Position numbers and translations under genes: made by a program. Under the pieces are notes generated by a model, which worked only from the letters and a program-made list of their open reading frames with translations, was not told the origin of the DNA and ran no database searches. Shown in pieces: positions 45,669-55,060 of a stretch of DNA of 64,000 nucleotides. Each line of letters starts with the position of its first letter. Within the stretch, counting starts at the first letter, position 1. The stretch is from Chitinophaga sp. H8 (GTDB lineage Bacteria > Bacteroidota > Bacteroidia > Chitinophagales > Chitinophagaceae), in assembly GCF_040567655.1 (NCBI RefSeq), contig NZ_JBEXAC010000001.1, positions 372,001 to 436,000 on the forward strand, given 5' to 3'.

Positions 45669-45712
45669 TATGCTTTAACTATGCTTTAACCATGCTTTAA
45701 CTATGCTTCAAG
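45669..45712. repeat. Four 11-bp tandem units (TATGCTTTAAC)
   Basis: Two perfect units at 45669-45690 are followed by CATGCTTTAAC and TATGCTTCAAG. Degenerate copies continue at 45744-45766 (TATGCCTTTAAC, TACGCTTTAAG). They fill the gap of 294 bases between the convergent GNAT and DUF3748 genes, in which I see no coding sequence. Confidence 0.8.
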
Positions 45713-45813
45713 CATAGGGAAAGGTGGAAAGTGAACGCTTAACTATGCCTTTAACTACGCTTTAAGGTGATAATAGTGCTACTACATTAAACTAACAGCT
45801 CTTCTGCATTAAG

Positions 45814-47205
45814 CTAGCGGCTAACAGCTTCCAATAAAAATATCTGCAAAAAAGCGGCTGTCCCAGTTTTGACATAGCGGTTATAAGCCAGTGACTGGCC
45901 ATTATGCGCCCATACAACGCCGCCTGTTGCCTTATTACCATTGGCCGGGTAGTTTGTCAGTTGTTGGGTTTTCCGGGTAAATACCTGGTGAATATGGACA
46001 TTATTACCTGCCAGGTAGGCTACCCAATTGCCGTCGGGGCTGAAGTTAAAGGGACCTTCCACCGGCATTTTACCAAAGGTAATCTGCCGGATAGTACCTC
46101 CATTGGGAGAAACGGCAAAGATCTGTACTATCTGATTGCTATCCTTTGCCAGGAAGCCTATGAGGGCGCCATCCGGGGTGGACCGGAGCCAATGCCTGGG
46201 GCCCTGAATACCATGTTGGGTAAAGGTAATCCTGCGTTGTACTATGCCCTCCGGCACATTGGGGCGGGTACCTGGCGTACCTGCCAGGGGTAAACCCGGT
46301 AGTGCGCGGGTGATATTTTCCGGAAGGTCGGCCACAAAGACTTCTGTTTTGCTGTTTCCCTTTTTATCCAGCACATTGCCCTGAAAGGCAATCGCCCGTT
46401 TTTGTGGTACACCATTGGCTTTTTTGTACCCTGCTGTACCTATCCAGCATTCATCAAAGGCTTTATTGATCTCGTCACTACCAGGCAGGGGATGATCTGT
46501 TACTTTGGTAACCAGTACAGTAAATCTTTCACCGGAAAAATTCTCGATAGCATCTGCGTTGGGGACAGTTACTTTTTGTCCGGGTACCATGATGCCTACG
46601 GTGCGCAGGTCGTGAATGGCAGTATCAGGTCTGTCTGGCTGTTCCAGCAGGAAATCATTATAAGTAAAGCTGATCCATTGTCCGTCTCCGCTCCAGGTAT
46701 GGGCATGGGTACCTCCCCGTAACGCTCCCTGAGTAAAAGGAGGATCAATATCCCGTGCATCCATATGTACCGGGTGAAAAGGGTTTTTTACAGCAATCGC
46801 AACACCACTGCGGCGGGTAATACCGTAGGGTTGTTGCTGATCTGCATTGCTGATACCATGAATAAACAGTACAGTATCCGCAACAGGAGAAAAGGTAGCC
46901 GCTCCCACGCCTGGTCCATATGGGGTGGGCTGCTGCGTCTGGTATAACGTTTTTATGGTTCCGTTATGTACATGGACCATCCTGATACTGCTAGTACTGA
47001 TAATCTGGTCGTCCTGGTTACGGGTATCAAATACCAGCCACTGATCATCTTTGGAAAAACACTGGGTGTTATGCAGGGTATGCCCGCCATTGTCATGGGT
47101 GAGCTGCACTTCTTTAAAATTTGTCTGGGCCATGCATTTAAAATGTCCCGAAAGCAGTGCAACGGATAGGCATAAGCTGGTGAAGTAAGCAAAAGGACCT
47201 GTCAT
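45814..47205 (-). CDS. DUF3748 protein, TolB-like propeller, exported
   Basis: The 463-residue protein has a signal-peptide-like start (ending FKCMAQ) and matches DUF3748, with FKEVQLTHDNGGHTLHNTQC, WLVFDTRNQDD and GVGAATFSPV near the N-terminus and later propeller blades such as NFSPDGNWVAYLAG and WAHNGQSLAYNR. The function of the family is unknown. The start at 47205 begins the signal; 47250 would add 15 residues. The neighbours give no clue to its role. Confidence 0.82.
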   Translation of the reverse strand: MTGPFAYFTSLCLSVALLSGHFKCMAQTNFKEVQLTHDNGGHTLHNTQCFSKDDQWLVFDTRNQDDQIISTSSIRMVHVHNGTIKTLYQTQQPTPYGPGVGAATFSPVADTVLFIHGISNADQQQPYGITRRSGVAIAVKNPFHPVHMDARDIDPPFTQGALRGGTHAHTWSGDGQWISFTYNDFLLEQPDRPDTAIHDLRTVGIMVPGQKVTVPNADAIENFSGERFTVLVTKVTDHPLPGSDEINKAFDECWIGTAGYKKANGVPQKRAIAFQGNVLDKKGNSKTEVFVADLPENITRALPGLPLAGTPGTRPNVPEGIVQRRITFTQHGIQGPRHWLRSTPDGALIGFLAKDSNQIVQIFAVSPNGGTIRQITFGKMPVEGPFNFSPDGNWVAYLAGNNVHIHQVFTRKTQQLTNYPANGNKATGGVVWAHNGQSLAYNRYVKTGTAAFLQIFLLEAVSR

Positions 47206-47354
47206 TTCTACGGATATAGGATTGGGGAATAAAGTTACATTAATCTGCATGTGTCAGGTAATGTTTTTCATAAACGCAAGAACCGGGTTTGCCGGGAGGT
47301 TGTAAGCATGGACTTTTGTGAAGGATCATCTTTATTCATTTATACGATTAAAAT

Positions 47355-48023
47355 ATGCATCAGCTCAGCGAACCTGCGATTCTTTATTTCGGTACCCCGG
47401 TGGTACTGATCAGCACTGTCAATGAAGACCATACCTTTAACCTTGCCCCGATGTCTTCCATTTTCTGGCTGGGCTGGCGTTGTATGATAGGATTGGGAAG
47501 CGCATCGAAGACGACGGCCAATCTGATCCGTACGCGGGAATGTGTGCTGAACCTGCCAGCTGTACATCAGGCAGATGTGGTGAACCGGCTGGCCTTAACC
47601 ACCGGTGCTGATCCTGTACCTGCTTCCAAACAAAAGCGGGGATATCGTTTTGTACCCAACAAATTTGAAACGGCAGGATTGGAACCGGTACCATCGCTTG
47701 CAGTGAGCGCCCCCAGAGCCGGTACATGCCCCGTGCAGCTGGAAGCGCGGGTGGTGGCAATACACAGGATGGGGGAGGAGGATGAACAGCAACGGGGACG
47801 TTTGGTGAGCCTGGAACTGCAAATTTTAAAAGTACACCTGGATGCTGCTATCTTAATGGATGGTTATCCCAACCGGGTAGATCCGGATAAATGGCGGCCG
47901 CTGATTATGAGCTTTCAGGAGTTTTACGGCCTGGGGCAAAAAGTGGATACTTCTGTGCTGGCCAGTATTCCGGAAGACCTCTATCGTATGCCGCAGTCGA
48001 AAAATGCGGGCGCCATCTCCTGA
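47355..48023 (+). CDS. Flavin reductase-like domain protein
   Basis: The 222-residue protein has the FMN-binding split-barrel pattern of flavin reductase-like proteins, with TFNLAPMSSIFWLGWRCMIG at about residues 28-47 and ECVLNLPA near residue 65. Such proteins bind FMN and reduce it, or act as flavoenzymes on small molecules. It is divergent from the DUF3748 gene. Confidence 0.87.
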   Translation: MHQLSEPAILYFGTPVVLISTVNEDHTFNLAPMSSIFWLGWRCMIGLGSASKTTANLIRTRECVLNLPAVHQADVVNRLALTTGADPVPASKQKRGYRFVPNKFETAGLEPVPSLAVSAPRAGTCPVQLEARVVAIHRMGEEDEQQRGRLVSLELQILKVHLDAAILMDGYPNRVDPDKWRPLIMSFQEFYGLGQKVDTSVLASIPEDLYRMPQSKNAGAIS

Positions 48024-48126
48024 TCCTGGTCACAGTACTGCGTTTCGTATACCCATCACTATCCTGGTTATTTTTGGCTATATTGTGTTAGGCAAAAGCC
48101 ACTTACTTAATTTAACAGGTGCCATT

Positions 48127-49344
48127 ATGAAGTTACGATACGTGATTATGCTTACCTTGTTTATTGCCCTTCCGTTCCTGGTGTCGGGTTATACCGGCGA
48201 TGTTACTGCTGTTTATAAACAACCTATTCTGACAGGTGCTGATCAAACAGCGCTGTATGTACCCTATTTAAAAGGTAAGAAAGTAGGGATGCTGGTTAAT
48301 CAGACTTCCATTATCGGTAATAAATCAATTGTAGATAGTTTACTGGCATTAAAAGTAGATATCAAACTGATATTTGGCCCGGAGCATGGTTTCCGATCTA
48401 ACGCGAGTAATGGGGCGAAGGTAGTAGATGAGATCGATGCCGCAACAGGTATTCCTATTATTTCTTTATATGGTAAAAAGAAGAAGCCTACTAAAAAAGA
48501 GATGGATGCCATTGATATCATGGTATTTGATATCCAAGATGTAGGCTGCCGTTTTTATACCAATATCAATACCCTCTGCGATGTAATGGAAGCCTGTGCA
48601 GAATTTGGCAAAGAGCTGGTAATACTGGACCGCCCTAACCCCAATGGCTATGTGGATGGGCCTATACTGGACATGAAGTTGAAATCAGGCATTGGGAAAT
48701 TCCCGATTCCTATTACGCATGGTATGACCATCGGTGAGTTTGCACAAATGATCAATGGAGAAGGATGGATTCCGGGAAAACTGAAATGCAGGATTAAAAT
48801 CATCCCGGTAAAGCATTATGCACATGATATGGATTATACGTTGCCGGTAGGACCTTCTCCTAATTTAAATACGCAGCAATCTGTATTACTCTATCCCGCT
48901 TTATGTTTATTTGAAGGCACGATTGTAAGTCAGGGCAGGGGAACTTATATGCCATTTACCGTATTGGGCAGCCCCGACCTGAAGGGTATTTACAGCTTCT
49001 CTTTTACGCCGGTGAGCATCCCAGGAAAATCTGAAACTCCCCTGCACCAGAACCAGGTATGTTATGGCCTGGATCTGAGAAATTACGATACGGCTCCCAC
49101 CCGGAAAGCAGGGAAAGTAGACATTAAGCTGATGATGGATATGTATAAGGTTTACCCCTTTAAAGAGAAATTCTTTGATTTTAAGCTCAGCAAGCAGATG
49201 CTGAATATTGACATATTAGCAGGCACTACTTTGTTTAAAGAACAGATCATTGCCGGCAAAAGCGAGGAAGAAATCCGTAAAAGCTGGGAGCCAGGTTTGA
49301 GCAATTATAAGAAAATGAGAACGAAGTATTTGTTATATCCATAA
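48127..49344 (+). CDS. namZ: DUF1343 protein, exo-beta-N-acetylmuramidase NamZ-like
   Basis: The 405-residue exported protein has a hydrophobic signal and the DUF1343 motifs GMLVNQTSI, FGPEHGFR, VFDIQDVGCRFYT, LDRPNPN and PITHGMTIGEF. Characterised members (NamZ) release N-acetylmuramic acid from the non-reducing end of peptidoglycan fragments. It would work in the periplasm in cell-wall recycling or scavenging. The ATG at 48127 starts the signal peptide. No other muropeptide genes are next to it. Confidence 0.87.
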   Translation: MKLRYVIMLTLFIALPFLVSGYTGDVTAVYKQPILTGADQTALYVPYLKGKKVGMLVNQTSIIGNKSIVDSLLALKVDIKLIFGPEHGFRSNASNGAKVVDEIDAATGIPIISLYGKKKKPTKKEMDAIDIMVFDIQDVGCRFYTNINTLCDVMEACAEFGKELVILDRPNPNGYVDGPILDMKLKSGIGKFPIPITHGMTIGEFAQMINGEGWIPGKLKCRIKIIPVKHYAHDMDYTLPVGPSPNLNTQQSVLLYPALCLFEGTIVSQGRGTYMPFTVLGSPDLKGIYSFSFTPVSIPGKSETPLHQNQVCYGLDLRNYDTAPTRKAGKVDIKLMMDMYKVYPFKEKFFDFKLSKQMLNIDILAGTTLFKEQIIAGKSEEEIRKSWEPGLSNYKKMRTKYLLYP

Positions 49345-49713
49345 TTGTTAGCTGTTATCCATGCCAGTATCTTCTATGTATTAACATCTAATTAACCGCC
49401 AGATAGTAATCGTTCCTTAGTTTACAGCAACCAATGTTTATTGGTGGAACGTTGCGAAAGTTAAAACTTATTAATAAACGGCATATGCTCCCGTGAAGTG
49501 GGTTTCTTTGTCATATCAAATCTGCGGTATGAAAAAGAAACTGTTTTTTATTGGCATTATGATTCCCCTGTTAGTAGCTACCCAACCTGATATATCTGTG
49601 CTGTTCGTGGTAACAGGTGTATATGTTTTATTGCAACGTAAGTGGTGTATTCAGTTAAAGATCAGTTCCGGCAAGTGAAATGTAATTTATTGATCAGTAA
49701 AACACAGTTATAC
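49345..49713. other. 369-base intergenic region before the response regulator
   Basis: It holds two 7-bp repeat units right after the NamZ stop (49346-49359), a small inverted repeat CCAATGTTTATTGG (49431-49444) and a short open reading frame at 49529-49678. No clear TAnnTTTG box was found. Confidence 0.5.
49529..49678 (+). CDS. Possible small membrane protein (49 residues)
   Basis: The frame encodes MKKKLFFIGIMIPLLV, then VLFVVTGVYVLLQ and a short basic tail. The charged start with two hydrophobic stretches is protein-like, but nothing in the family sense is recognised. It ends 35 bases before the response regulator start, so it could be co-transcribed. It may equally be chance. Confidence 0.3.
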   Translation: MKKKLFFIGIMIPLLVATQPDISVLFVVTGVYVLLQRKWCIQLKISSGK

Positions 49714-50427
49714 ATGGAGCCTGTTGCAATGAAAAAAGACAAAGTACTTTTAGTGGAGGATGACTATTTTTTTTCCAAAACAGTGAAATGTTTTTTGGAA
49801 AGAGTAGATAGATTTGAGGTACACCTGGCAGCAGATGGTCAAAGTGCCTGGGAGCTTTTCAAGCAGGAACAATTTGACATTTGCCTGCTGGACGTTGTGA
49901 TGCCAAAGATGGATGGATTTTCCTTAAGTGTGTTAATCAGAGAGGTAAACCAGGATGTACCTATTATTTTTATCAGTTCCAGGTACCTGGAGTCCGACCG
50001 GATAATGGGGTTTAAGCAGGGAGGAGATGATTACCTGGTAAAGCCATTTAGTTTTGAGGAGTTGCGGCTGAGGATGAATATTTTTCTTAAACGTTCTAAA
50101 GGCCAACAGTTTGATATTTCCACCACTTATAAGTTCAGGGATTATACGCTGGATATGAAATGGTTTACGATCACGCAGGGAGAGCATATAGAAACCATAT
50201 TCCCCAAAGAAGCCAGGTTATTGCAACTGCTGGCCGAAAACAAGAACAGGCTGATCAGCAGGGAGGACATCCTGGTAACAGTATGGGGTGCTGCTGATTT
50301 TTTTTCGGGACGTTCATTGGATGTGTATATATCCCGGCTTCGCAAGCGTTTTAGCAAAGACAAGCATGTGCTTATCGAAGCAAAACGTAATAAAGGATAC
50401 ATCTTGCAGATTGTGGATGGCATTTAA
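49714..50427 (+). CDS. OmpR/PhoB-type response regulator
   Basis: The 237-residue protein has a receiver domain with the acidic pair VEDD, the phospho-acceptor aspartate in CLLDVVMPKMDGF and the lysine in YLVKPF. A winged-helix Trans_reg_C domain follows, ending RFSKDKHVLIEAKRNKGY. No histidine kinase gene is adjacent, so it is an orphan here. The ATG at 49729 (MKKDKVLLVEDD) is an equally good start. Confidence 0.92.
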   Translation: MEPVAMKKDKVLLVEDDYFFSKTVKCFLERVDRFEVHLAADGQSAWELFKQEQFDICLLDVVMPKMDGFSLSVLIREVNQDVPIIFISSRYLESDRIMGFKQGGDDYLVKPFSFEELRLRMNIFLKRSKGQQFDISTTYKFRDYTLDMKWFTITQGEHIETIFPKEARLLQLLAENKNRLISREDILVTVWGAADFFSGRSLDVYISRLRKRFSKDKHVLIEAKRNKGYILQIVDGI

Positions 50428-50459
50428 TAATCTTATCTCACCTGTAAGTATAGCGATAG

Positions 50460-50525
50460 TGTAAATATTGTACCACAAAAGGCAAATAATCTATTTCCTT
50501 CCTGTTCCCCCTTATAATATCTTAG
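50460..50525 (+). promoter_or_regulatory. Bipartite operator-like element and -7 box before the symporter
   Basis: TGTAAATATTGTAC (50460-50473), GGCAAATA (50481-50488) and TATTTC (50492-50497) are followed by TATCTTAG (50518-50525), close to the TAnnTTTG box. The same four blocks with the same offsets (0, 21, 32, 58) occur at 55061-55126. The AraC protein encoded between them is the likely binder (inference). Confidence 0.7.
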
Positions 50526-50619
50526 TACATGATATCGTAGGCATCCTGCACAGATAATTCCACGTGATCCGGCGCCTTACAGATATGCAACAGTATTAGT
50601 TATTATAAATTTTCAGGTA

Positions 50620-52290
50620 ATGCAGGTGCTTGCTAGGCAGGATTATATCGTTTTTCTGATTTATTTTTTGATTGTCGCTTTATATGGCTGGTGGGTATAC
50701 CGGAGAAAGCAGTCGGCCGCCACGGGAGTAAAGGATTATTTTTTAGCAGAAGGGTCGCTTACCTGGTGGGCTATTGGCGCCTCTTTGATTGCTTCCAATA
50801 TTTCTGCGGAGCAATTTATCGGTATGAGTGGTTCCGGCTTTAAAATGGGGCTGGCCATTGCTTCTTATGAATGGATGTCGGCGCTTACCCTGATAGTGGT
50901 TGCTGTATTTTTTATCCCGGTGTATCTTAAAAACAAGATTTATACCATGCCGCAGTTTCTCAGCAGGCGGTATAATGATACGGTGAGTATGATCATGGCG
51001 GTGTTCTGGTTGTTGCTGTATGTAGTAGTAAACCTCACTTCTATTCTGTACCTGGGAGCGTTGGCCATCAACAGTATTTCAGGGATCAACCTGCACCAGT
51101 GTATGCTGGGGCTGGCCTTCTTTGCTATCGTAATCGCCCTGGGAGGCATGAAGGTAATCGGGTATACGGATGTGATACAGGTCTTTTTCCTGATGCTGGG
51201 AGGGTTGGTTACCACTTACCTGGCATTGAGTCTGGTAGCAGAACAGGAAGGAGGAAGTGGTGTGTTCCAGGGATTTACCATGATGACAACGAAAGCGGGC
51301 GATCATTTCCACATGATATTTGATAAGGATAATCCCAACTATATGGACCTGCCAGGGTTAAGTGTATTGCTGGGAGGGCTTTGGATTGCCAATCTGAATT
51401 ACTGGGGCTGTAATCAGTATATTACCCAGCGGGCGTTGGGCGCAGATCTGCGTACTGCCCGCAATGGGATTTTATTTGCAGCGTTTTTAAAACTGCTAAT
51501 GCCGCTTATTGTGGTATTGCCAGGTATTGCCGCGTATGTATTGTATAACCAGGATGTATTTCAGACGCAAATGATGCAGGGAGGGGAAGTAAACCCGGAC
51601 AGGGCATACCCGGTATTGCTGAACCTGCTGCCTACGGGTTTAAAAGGGTTGTCTTTTGCCGCATTAACAGCAGCGGTAGTAGCCTCTCTGGCAGGTAAAA
51701 TCAATAGTATTGCTACAATATTTACTCTGGATATTTATAAAAAAGTGATGCGGCCGGATGCTACAGAAAAGCATATGGTATGGATAGGGAAACTCACTGT
51801 AGTAGCAGGTATGTTGATCGCGGTAGTCATTGCACCACATCTGGGCATTGACAAAAAAGGAGGATTCCAGTACATACAGGAATATACGGGCTTTGTATCA
51901 CCGGGTATTTTTGCTATGTTCATACTCGGATTCTTCTGGAAGAAAACGACGGCCAACGCTGCTTTGTTTGCCACCATTGGAGGGTTTATATTATCCGTGT
52001 GTTTAAAGTTCTTGCCGCTGGTGGTAAACCTGTCATTCCTGGCACCGTTGGGCTTTTCGAAAGACGTAGGCGGAGGAGTTTATGAGATTCCTTTCCTGGA
52101 TAGAATGGCGATTGTTTTTTTACTTTGTGTGGGGGTGATGTATATCATGAGTGTAAGGGCGCATCGCCGGGGTGAGCAGCCACAGGGATTGGAGGTAGAC
52201 AAGCGTATGTTCCGCCCTACGCCTGGTTTTATAGCAGGCTCGCTGATCATCTGTGGCATACTGGTAGCCCTTTATACGGTTTTCTGGTAA
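50620..52290 (+). CDS. Sodium/solute symporter (SSS family, SGLT-like)
   Basis: The 556-residue membrane protein has the SSS motifs VKDYFLAEGSLTWWAIGASL and SNISAEQFIGMSGSG and about 14 hydrophobic segments. This form is close to sodium/glucose-type transporters of Bacteroidota. It sits behind the bipartite element and 114 bases before the dehydratase gene, so it likely imports the sugar or sugar acid used by that enzyme. Confidence 0.92.
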   Translation: MQVLARQDYIVFLIYFLIVALYGWWVYRRKQSAATGVKDYFLAEGSLTWWAIGASLIASNISAEQFIGMSGSGFKMGLAIASYEWMSALTLIVVAVFFIPVYLKNKIYTMPQFLSRRYNDTVSMIMAVFWLLLYVVVNLTSILYLGALAINSISGINLHQCMLGLAFFAIVIALGGMKVIGYTDVIQVFFLMLGGLVTTYLALSLVAEQEGGSGVFQGFTMMTTKAGDHFHMIFDKDNPNYMDLPGLSVLLGGLWIANLNYWGCNQYITQRALGADLRTARNGILFAAFLKLLMPLIVVLPGIAAYVLYNQDVFQTQMMQGGEVNPDRAYPVLLNLLPTGLKGLSFAALTAAVVASLAGKINSIATIFTLDIYKKVMRPDATEKHMVWIGKLTVVAGMLIAVVIAPHLGIDKKGGFQYIQEYTGFVSPGIFAMFILGFFWKKTTANAALFATIGGFILSVCLKFLPLVVNLSFLAPLGFSKDVGGGVYEIPFLDRMAIVFLLCVGVMYIMSVRAHRRGEQPQGLEVDKRMFRPTPGFIAGSLIICGILVALYTVFW

Positions 52291-52404
52291 GCTGCTTTTA
52301 GCCATATGTTGTGAGGAACAGGTAAATATTGTATTGTCATTCACCAATAACAGTTTAAAAGGAAGCAGGAAGTTTTTCAACACTGCAATAATTTATCATA
52401 TAAG

Positions 52405-54120
52405 ATGGAAGCAAATAAACAGAGAAGTCAAAACTGGTTTGGACGGGAGGGAAAAGATGGATTTATATACCGCGCCTGGATGAAAAATCAAGGTGTTCCC
52501 CCTCACCAGTTTCAGGGCAAACCCGTGATTGGCATTTGTAATACCTGGTCGGAGTTAACACCATGTAATGCACATTTCCGGGAGCTGGCCGTAGCTGTAA
52601 AGAATGGGATCTATGAAGCCGGAGGATATCCGGTAGAGTTTCCGGTAATGTCATTGGGAGAAACACTGATGAAACCCACCGCGATGTTGTACCGTAATCT
52701 GGTGAGCATGGATGTGGAGGAGTCTATCAGGGCTAATCCGATGGATGGTGTGGTATTACTCTGTGGTTGTGATAAAACCACTCCGGCCCTGGTGATGGGG
52801 GCCAGCAGTGTGAACCTACCTACGATTGTCGTATCCGGAGGGCCGATGCTTACGGGTAAGCACAAGGGCAGGGATATTGGCACCTCTGATATATGGCGTT
52901 TCAGTGAGCAGCACCGGGCCGGGAAGATGACACAGGAGGAAATGCTGATGGCAGAAGCAGGAATGTGCCGGAGCAGCGGGCATTGCGCTGTGATGGGAAC
53001 TGCTTCCACGATGGCTTCCATGGTAGAATCATTGGGCTTGTCGCTGCCCGAAAATGCAGCTATTCCGGCAGCAGATGCCCGCAGGAAAGTATTGGCGCAT
53101 TTGTCCGGTATGCGTATTGTTGAAATGGTAAAAGAAAACAGGAAGTTATCAGATATTCTCACCAAAGAAGCATTTGAAAATGCTATTATGGCGAATGCTG
53201 CTATAGGAGGCTCTACCAATTTTGTGATACACCTGCTGGCCATTGCCGGGAGGATAGGTGTAAAGCTCAGTATGGAAGATTTTGAACGTGTAGCAGCAAA
53301 GATTCCTTTGCTGGTAAACCTGCAGCCTTCAGGAAAATATTTCATGGAAGACCTCTATTATGCTGGCGGGATCCCCGCTGTATTAAAAGAGCTGAAAGGG
53401 GTATTGAACAACGACTGTCTGACGGTAAACGGAAAGACGGTGCAGGAGAATTACGAGCAGCGGGAGTGTTATAACCGGGAGGTGATTGCCACAATAGATA
53501 AACCTTTTAACCAGATATCCGGTGTAATTGTATTAAAGGGCAATTTATGCGAGCATGGCGCTGTGATAAAACCATCAGCCGCCACGCCGGCATTACTGCA
53601 GCATGAAGGTCGTGCAGTAGTATTTGAAAATATTGAGGATTACAAGCACCGCATTGATGATCCGGCGTTGGACGTAGATGAAAATAGTGTATTAGTATTG
53701 AAGAATGTAGGGCCTAAAGGATATCCTGGTATGCCGGAAGTAGGTAATATGGGCATCCCTACCAAACTGCTGGAAAAAGGGGTGACGGATATGGTACGTA
53801 TCTCTGATGGCAGAATGAGCGGCACCGGTTTTGGTACCGTGGTATTGCATGTATCGCCGGAGGCTGCCGTAGGCGGTACTTTGGGGATTGTGGAAAGCGG
53901 AGATGTGATTGTCCTGGATGTAGCTAACAGGAAACTGGAACTGAAGGTTTCTGATGAGGAGATCCAGCAGCGGAAAGCTAAATGGAAAAGCACGGTGAAT
54001 ATAGTAGAGCGCGGCTATGTGCATTTGTATCAGCAGCATGTACAGCAGGCACATCTGGGAGCCGACTTTGATTTCCTGAATGGTTGTTCAGGCGGGGATG
54101 TGGTAAGGGATTCGCATTAA
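52405..54120 (+). CDS. IlvD/Edd family dehydratase, sugar-acid type
   Basis: The 571-residue protein belongs to the Fe-S dehydratases. Candidate cluster ligands are Cys54 (WSELTPCNAH), Cys122 (CGCDKTTPA) and Cys194 (SSGHCAVMGTAST), the spacing seen in L-arabinonate/D-xylonate-type dehydratases rather than in dihydroxyacid dehydratase of amino-acid synthesis. The late SDGRMSGTGFGTVVLH is conserved in the family. It would convert an aldonate to a 2-keto-3-deoxy acid. The half-site GGTAAATATTGTA at 52321-52333 resembles the element before the symporter. It is convergent with the AraC gene. Confidence 0.87.
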   Translation: MEANKQRSQNWFGREGKDGFIYRAWMKNQGVPPHQFQGKPVIGICNTWSELTPCNAHFRELAVAVKNGIYEAGGYPVEFPVMSLGETLMKPTAMLYRNLVSMDVEESIRANPMDGVVLLCGCDKTTPALVMGASSVNLPTIVVSGGPMLTGKHKGRDIGTSDIWRFSEQHRAGKMTQEEMLMAEAGMCRSSGHCAVMGTASTMASMVESLGLSLPENAAIPAADARRKVLAHLSGMRIVEMVKENRKLSDILTKEAFENAIMANAAIGGSTNFVIHLLAIAGRIGVKLSMEDFERVAAKIPLLVNLQPSGKYFMEDLYYAGGIPAVLKELKGVLNNDCLTVNGKTVQENYEQRECYNREVIATIDKPFNQISGVIVLKGNLCEHGAVIKPSAATPALLQHEGRAVVFENIEDYKHRIDDPALDVDENSVLVLKNVGPKGYPGMPEVGNMGIPTKLLEKGVTDMVRISDGRMSGTGFGTVVLHVSPEAAVGGTLGIVESGDVIVLDVANRKLELKVSDEEIQQRKAKWKSTVNIVERGYVHLYQQHVQQAHLGADFDFLNGCSGGDVVRDSH

Positions 54121-54127
54121 AGCGTGT

Positions 54128-55009
54128 TTATTCCAAGAGGTCGGCTTCTTTAGGAGCATGGGCGCTGCGATATTCAAAAGGCGTTTGGCCCATGATCTTT
54201 TTGAACTGCCGGTTAAAGTAAGAGATATTTCCAAAGCCACATTCGAAGCATACATTGGCAATACTCATGTCTTGTTCCAATAGCAGGCGGGTAGAGTGGG
54301 TGATACGAACATGATTGACAAACTGGGAGAATGTTTTCTCCGTACGCCGTTTAAAGTACCGGCAAAAAGCCGCTTCGCTCAGGCAAGCCAGCGAAGCGGC
54401 ATCTTTACTGCTGACTTCTTCTTTGAAATTCTCGATCACATATTTGAAAACCGCCTCCAGCTTATTCGTATTACTATCTTTGGAAAAGAGTTTAGGAATG
54501 GTTTTATTGATAAAGGTGATCTCTTCTTTCTTCAGTCCTGATAAATGATTCAGTAATTGCAATAGCAGGATCAACGTTTGTAATCCTTTACTGCCGGTAA
54601 TCTGATAAAAGAAAGAACGGATCAGGTCATTCGCCTGCAGCTGTATGCCACGGTCCGCCTTACTCAGCAGTTCCCATACTTTGGCCAGTTCGCCTTTGGA
54701 GAAAAACTCTCTCCCCAAAAAGTCTTCCTTGAAAAAGATAACGATGGCATGCGCAATTTCGCCGGATTTGATAAAGGATTGTTCATTGTAAAAGCAGTGG
54801 GCAAAACCTGGTCCGAAAAGATATACTTCCCCATCATTAAAGTTTAATACTTTATTGCCCGCATAGAGTTTTCCATAGCTTTTGGCAATCAGGATCAGTT
54901 CATAAGAATCATGAAAATGAAAAGGAGAAGTAAAATGAGGCTGGTAGTATTCTTTTACTACAAAACTCATGTTATCTGTCGCGGCCTGGTGTTGAAAGAT
55001 GCTTTTCAT
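54128..55009 (-). CDS. AraC family transcriptional regulator of the third sugar-acid locus
   Basis: The 293-residue protein has the N-terminal cupin (FHFHDSYELILIAKSYG, FAHCFYNEQ) and C-terminal AraC HTH pair ending CGFGNISYFNRQFKK and TPFEYR. It is of the same architecture as the regulators at 5255 and 44061 but more diverged. It is convergent with the dehydratase and divergent from the SDR operon. The bipartite element 52 bases before its start is a candidate for self-control as well. Confidence 0.92.
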   Translation of the reverse strand: MKSIFQHQAATDNMSFVVKEYYQPHFTSPFHFHDSYELILIAKSYGKLYAGNKVLNFNDGEVYLFGPGFAHCFYNEQSFIKSGEIAHAIVIFFKEDFLGREFFSKGELAKVWELLSKADRGIQLQANDLIRSFFYQITGSKGLQTLILLLQLLNHLSGLKKEEITFINKTIPKLFSKDSNTNKLEAVFKYVIENFKEEVSSKDAASLACLSEAAFCRYFKRRTEKTFSQFVNHVRITHSTRLLLEQDMSIANVCFECGFGNISYFNRQFKKIMGQTPFEYRSAHAPKEADLLE

Positions 55010-55060
55010 GTAAGCAATATAATGAGCTAATTACAATAAATGCGCATAATTTGTTTGTAA

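Noticed and set aside
45514..45766. The tandem repeats as a possible CRISPR array
   Set aside because: The units are 7 and 11 bases, directly abutting and without spacers, and no cas genes are nearby.
52321..52333. A third full operator before the dehydratase gene
   Set aside because: Only the first block matches (12 of 13 bases); the second and third blocks and the -7 box are missing at the expected offsets, so it is kept only as a half-site note.
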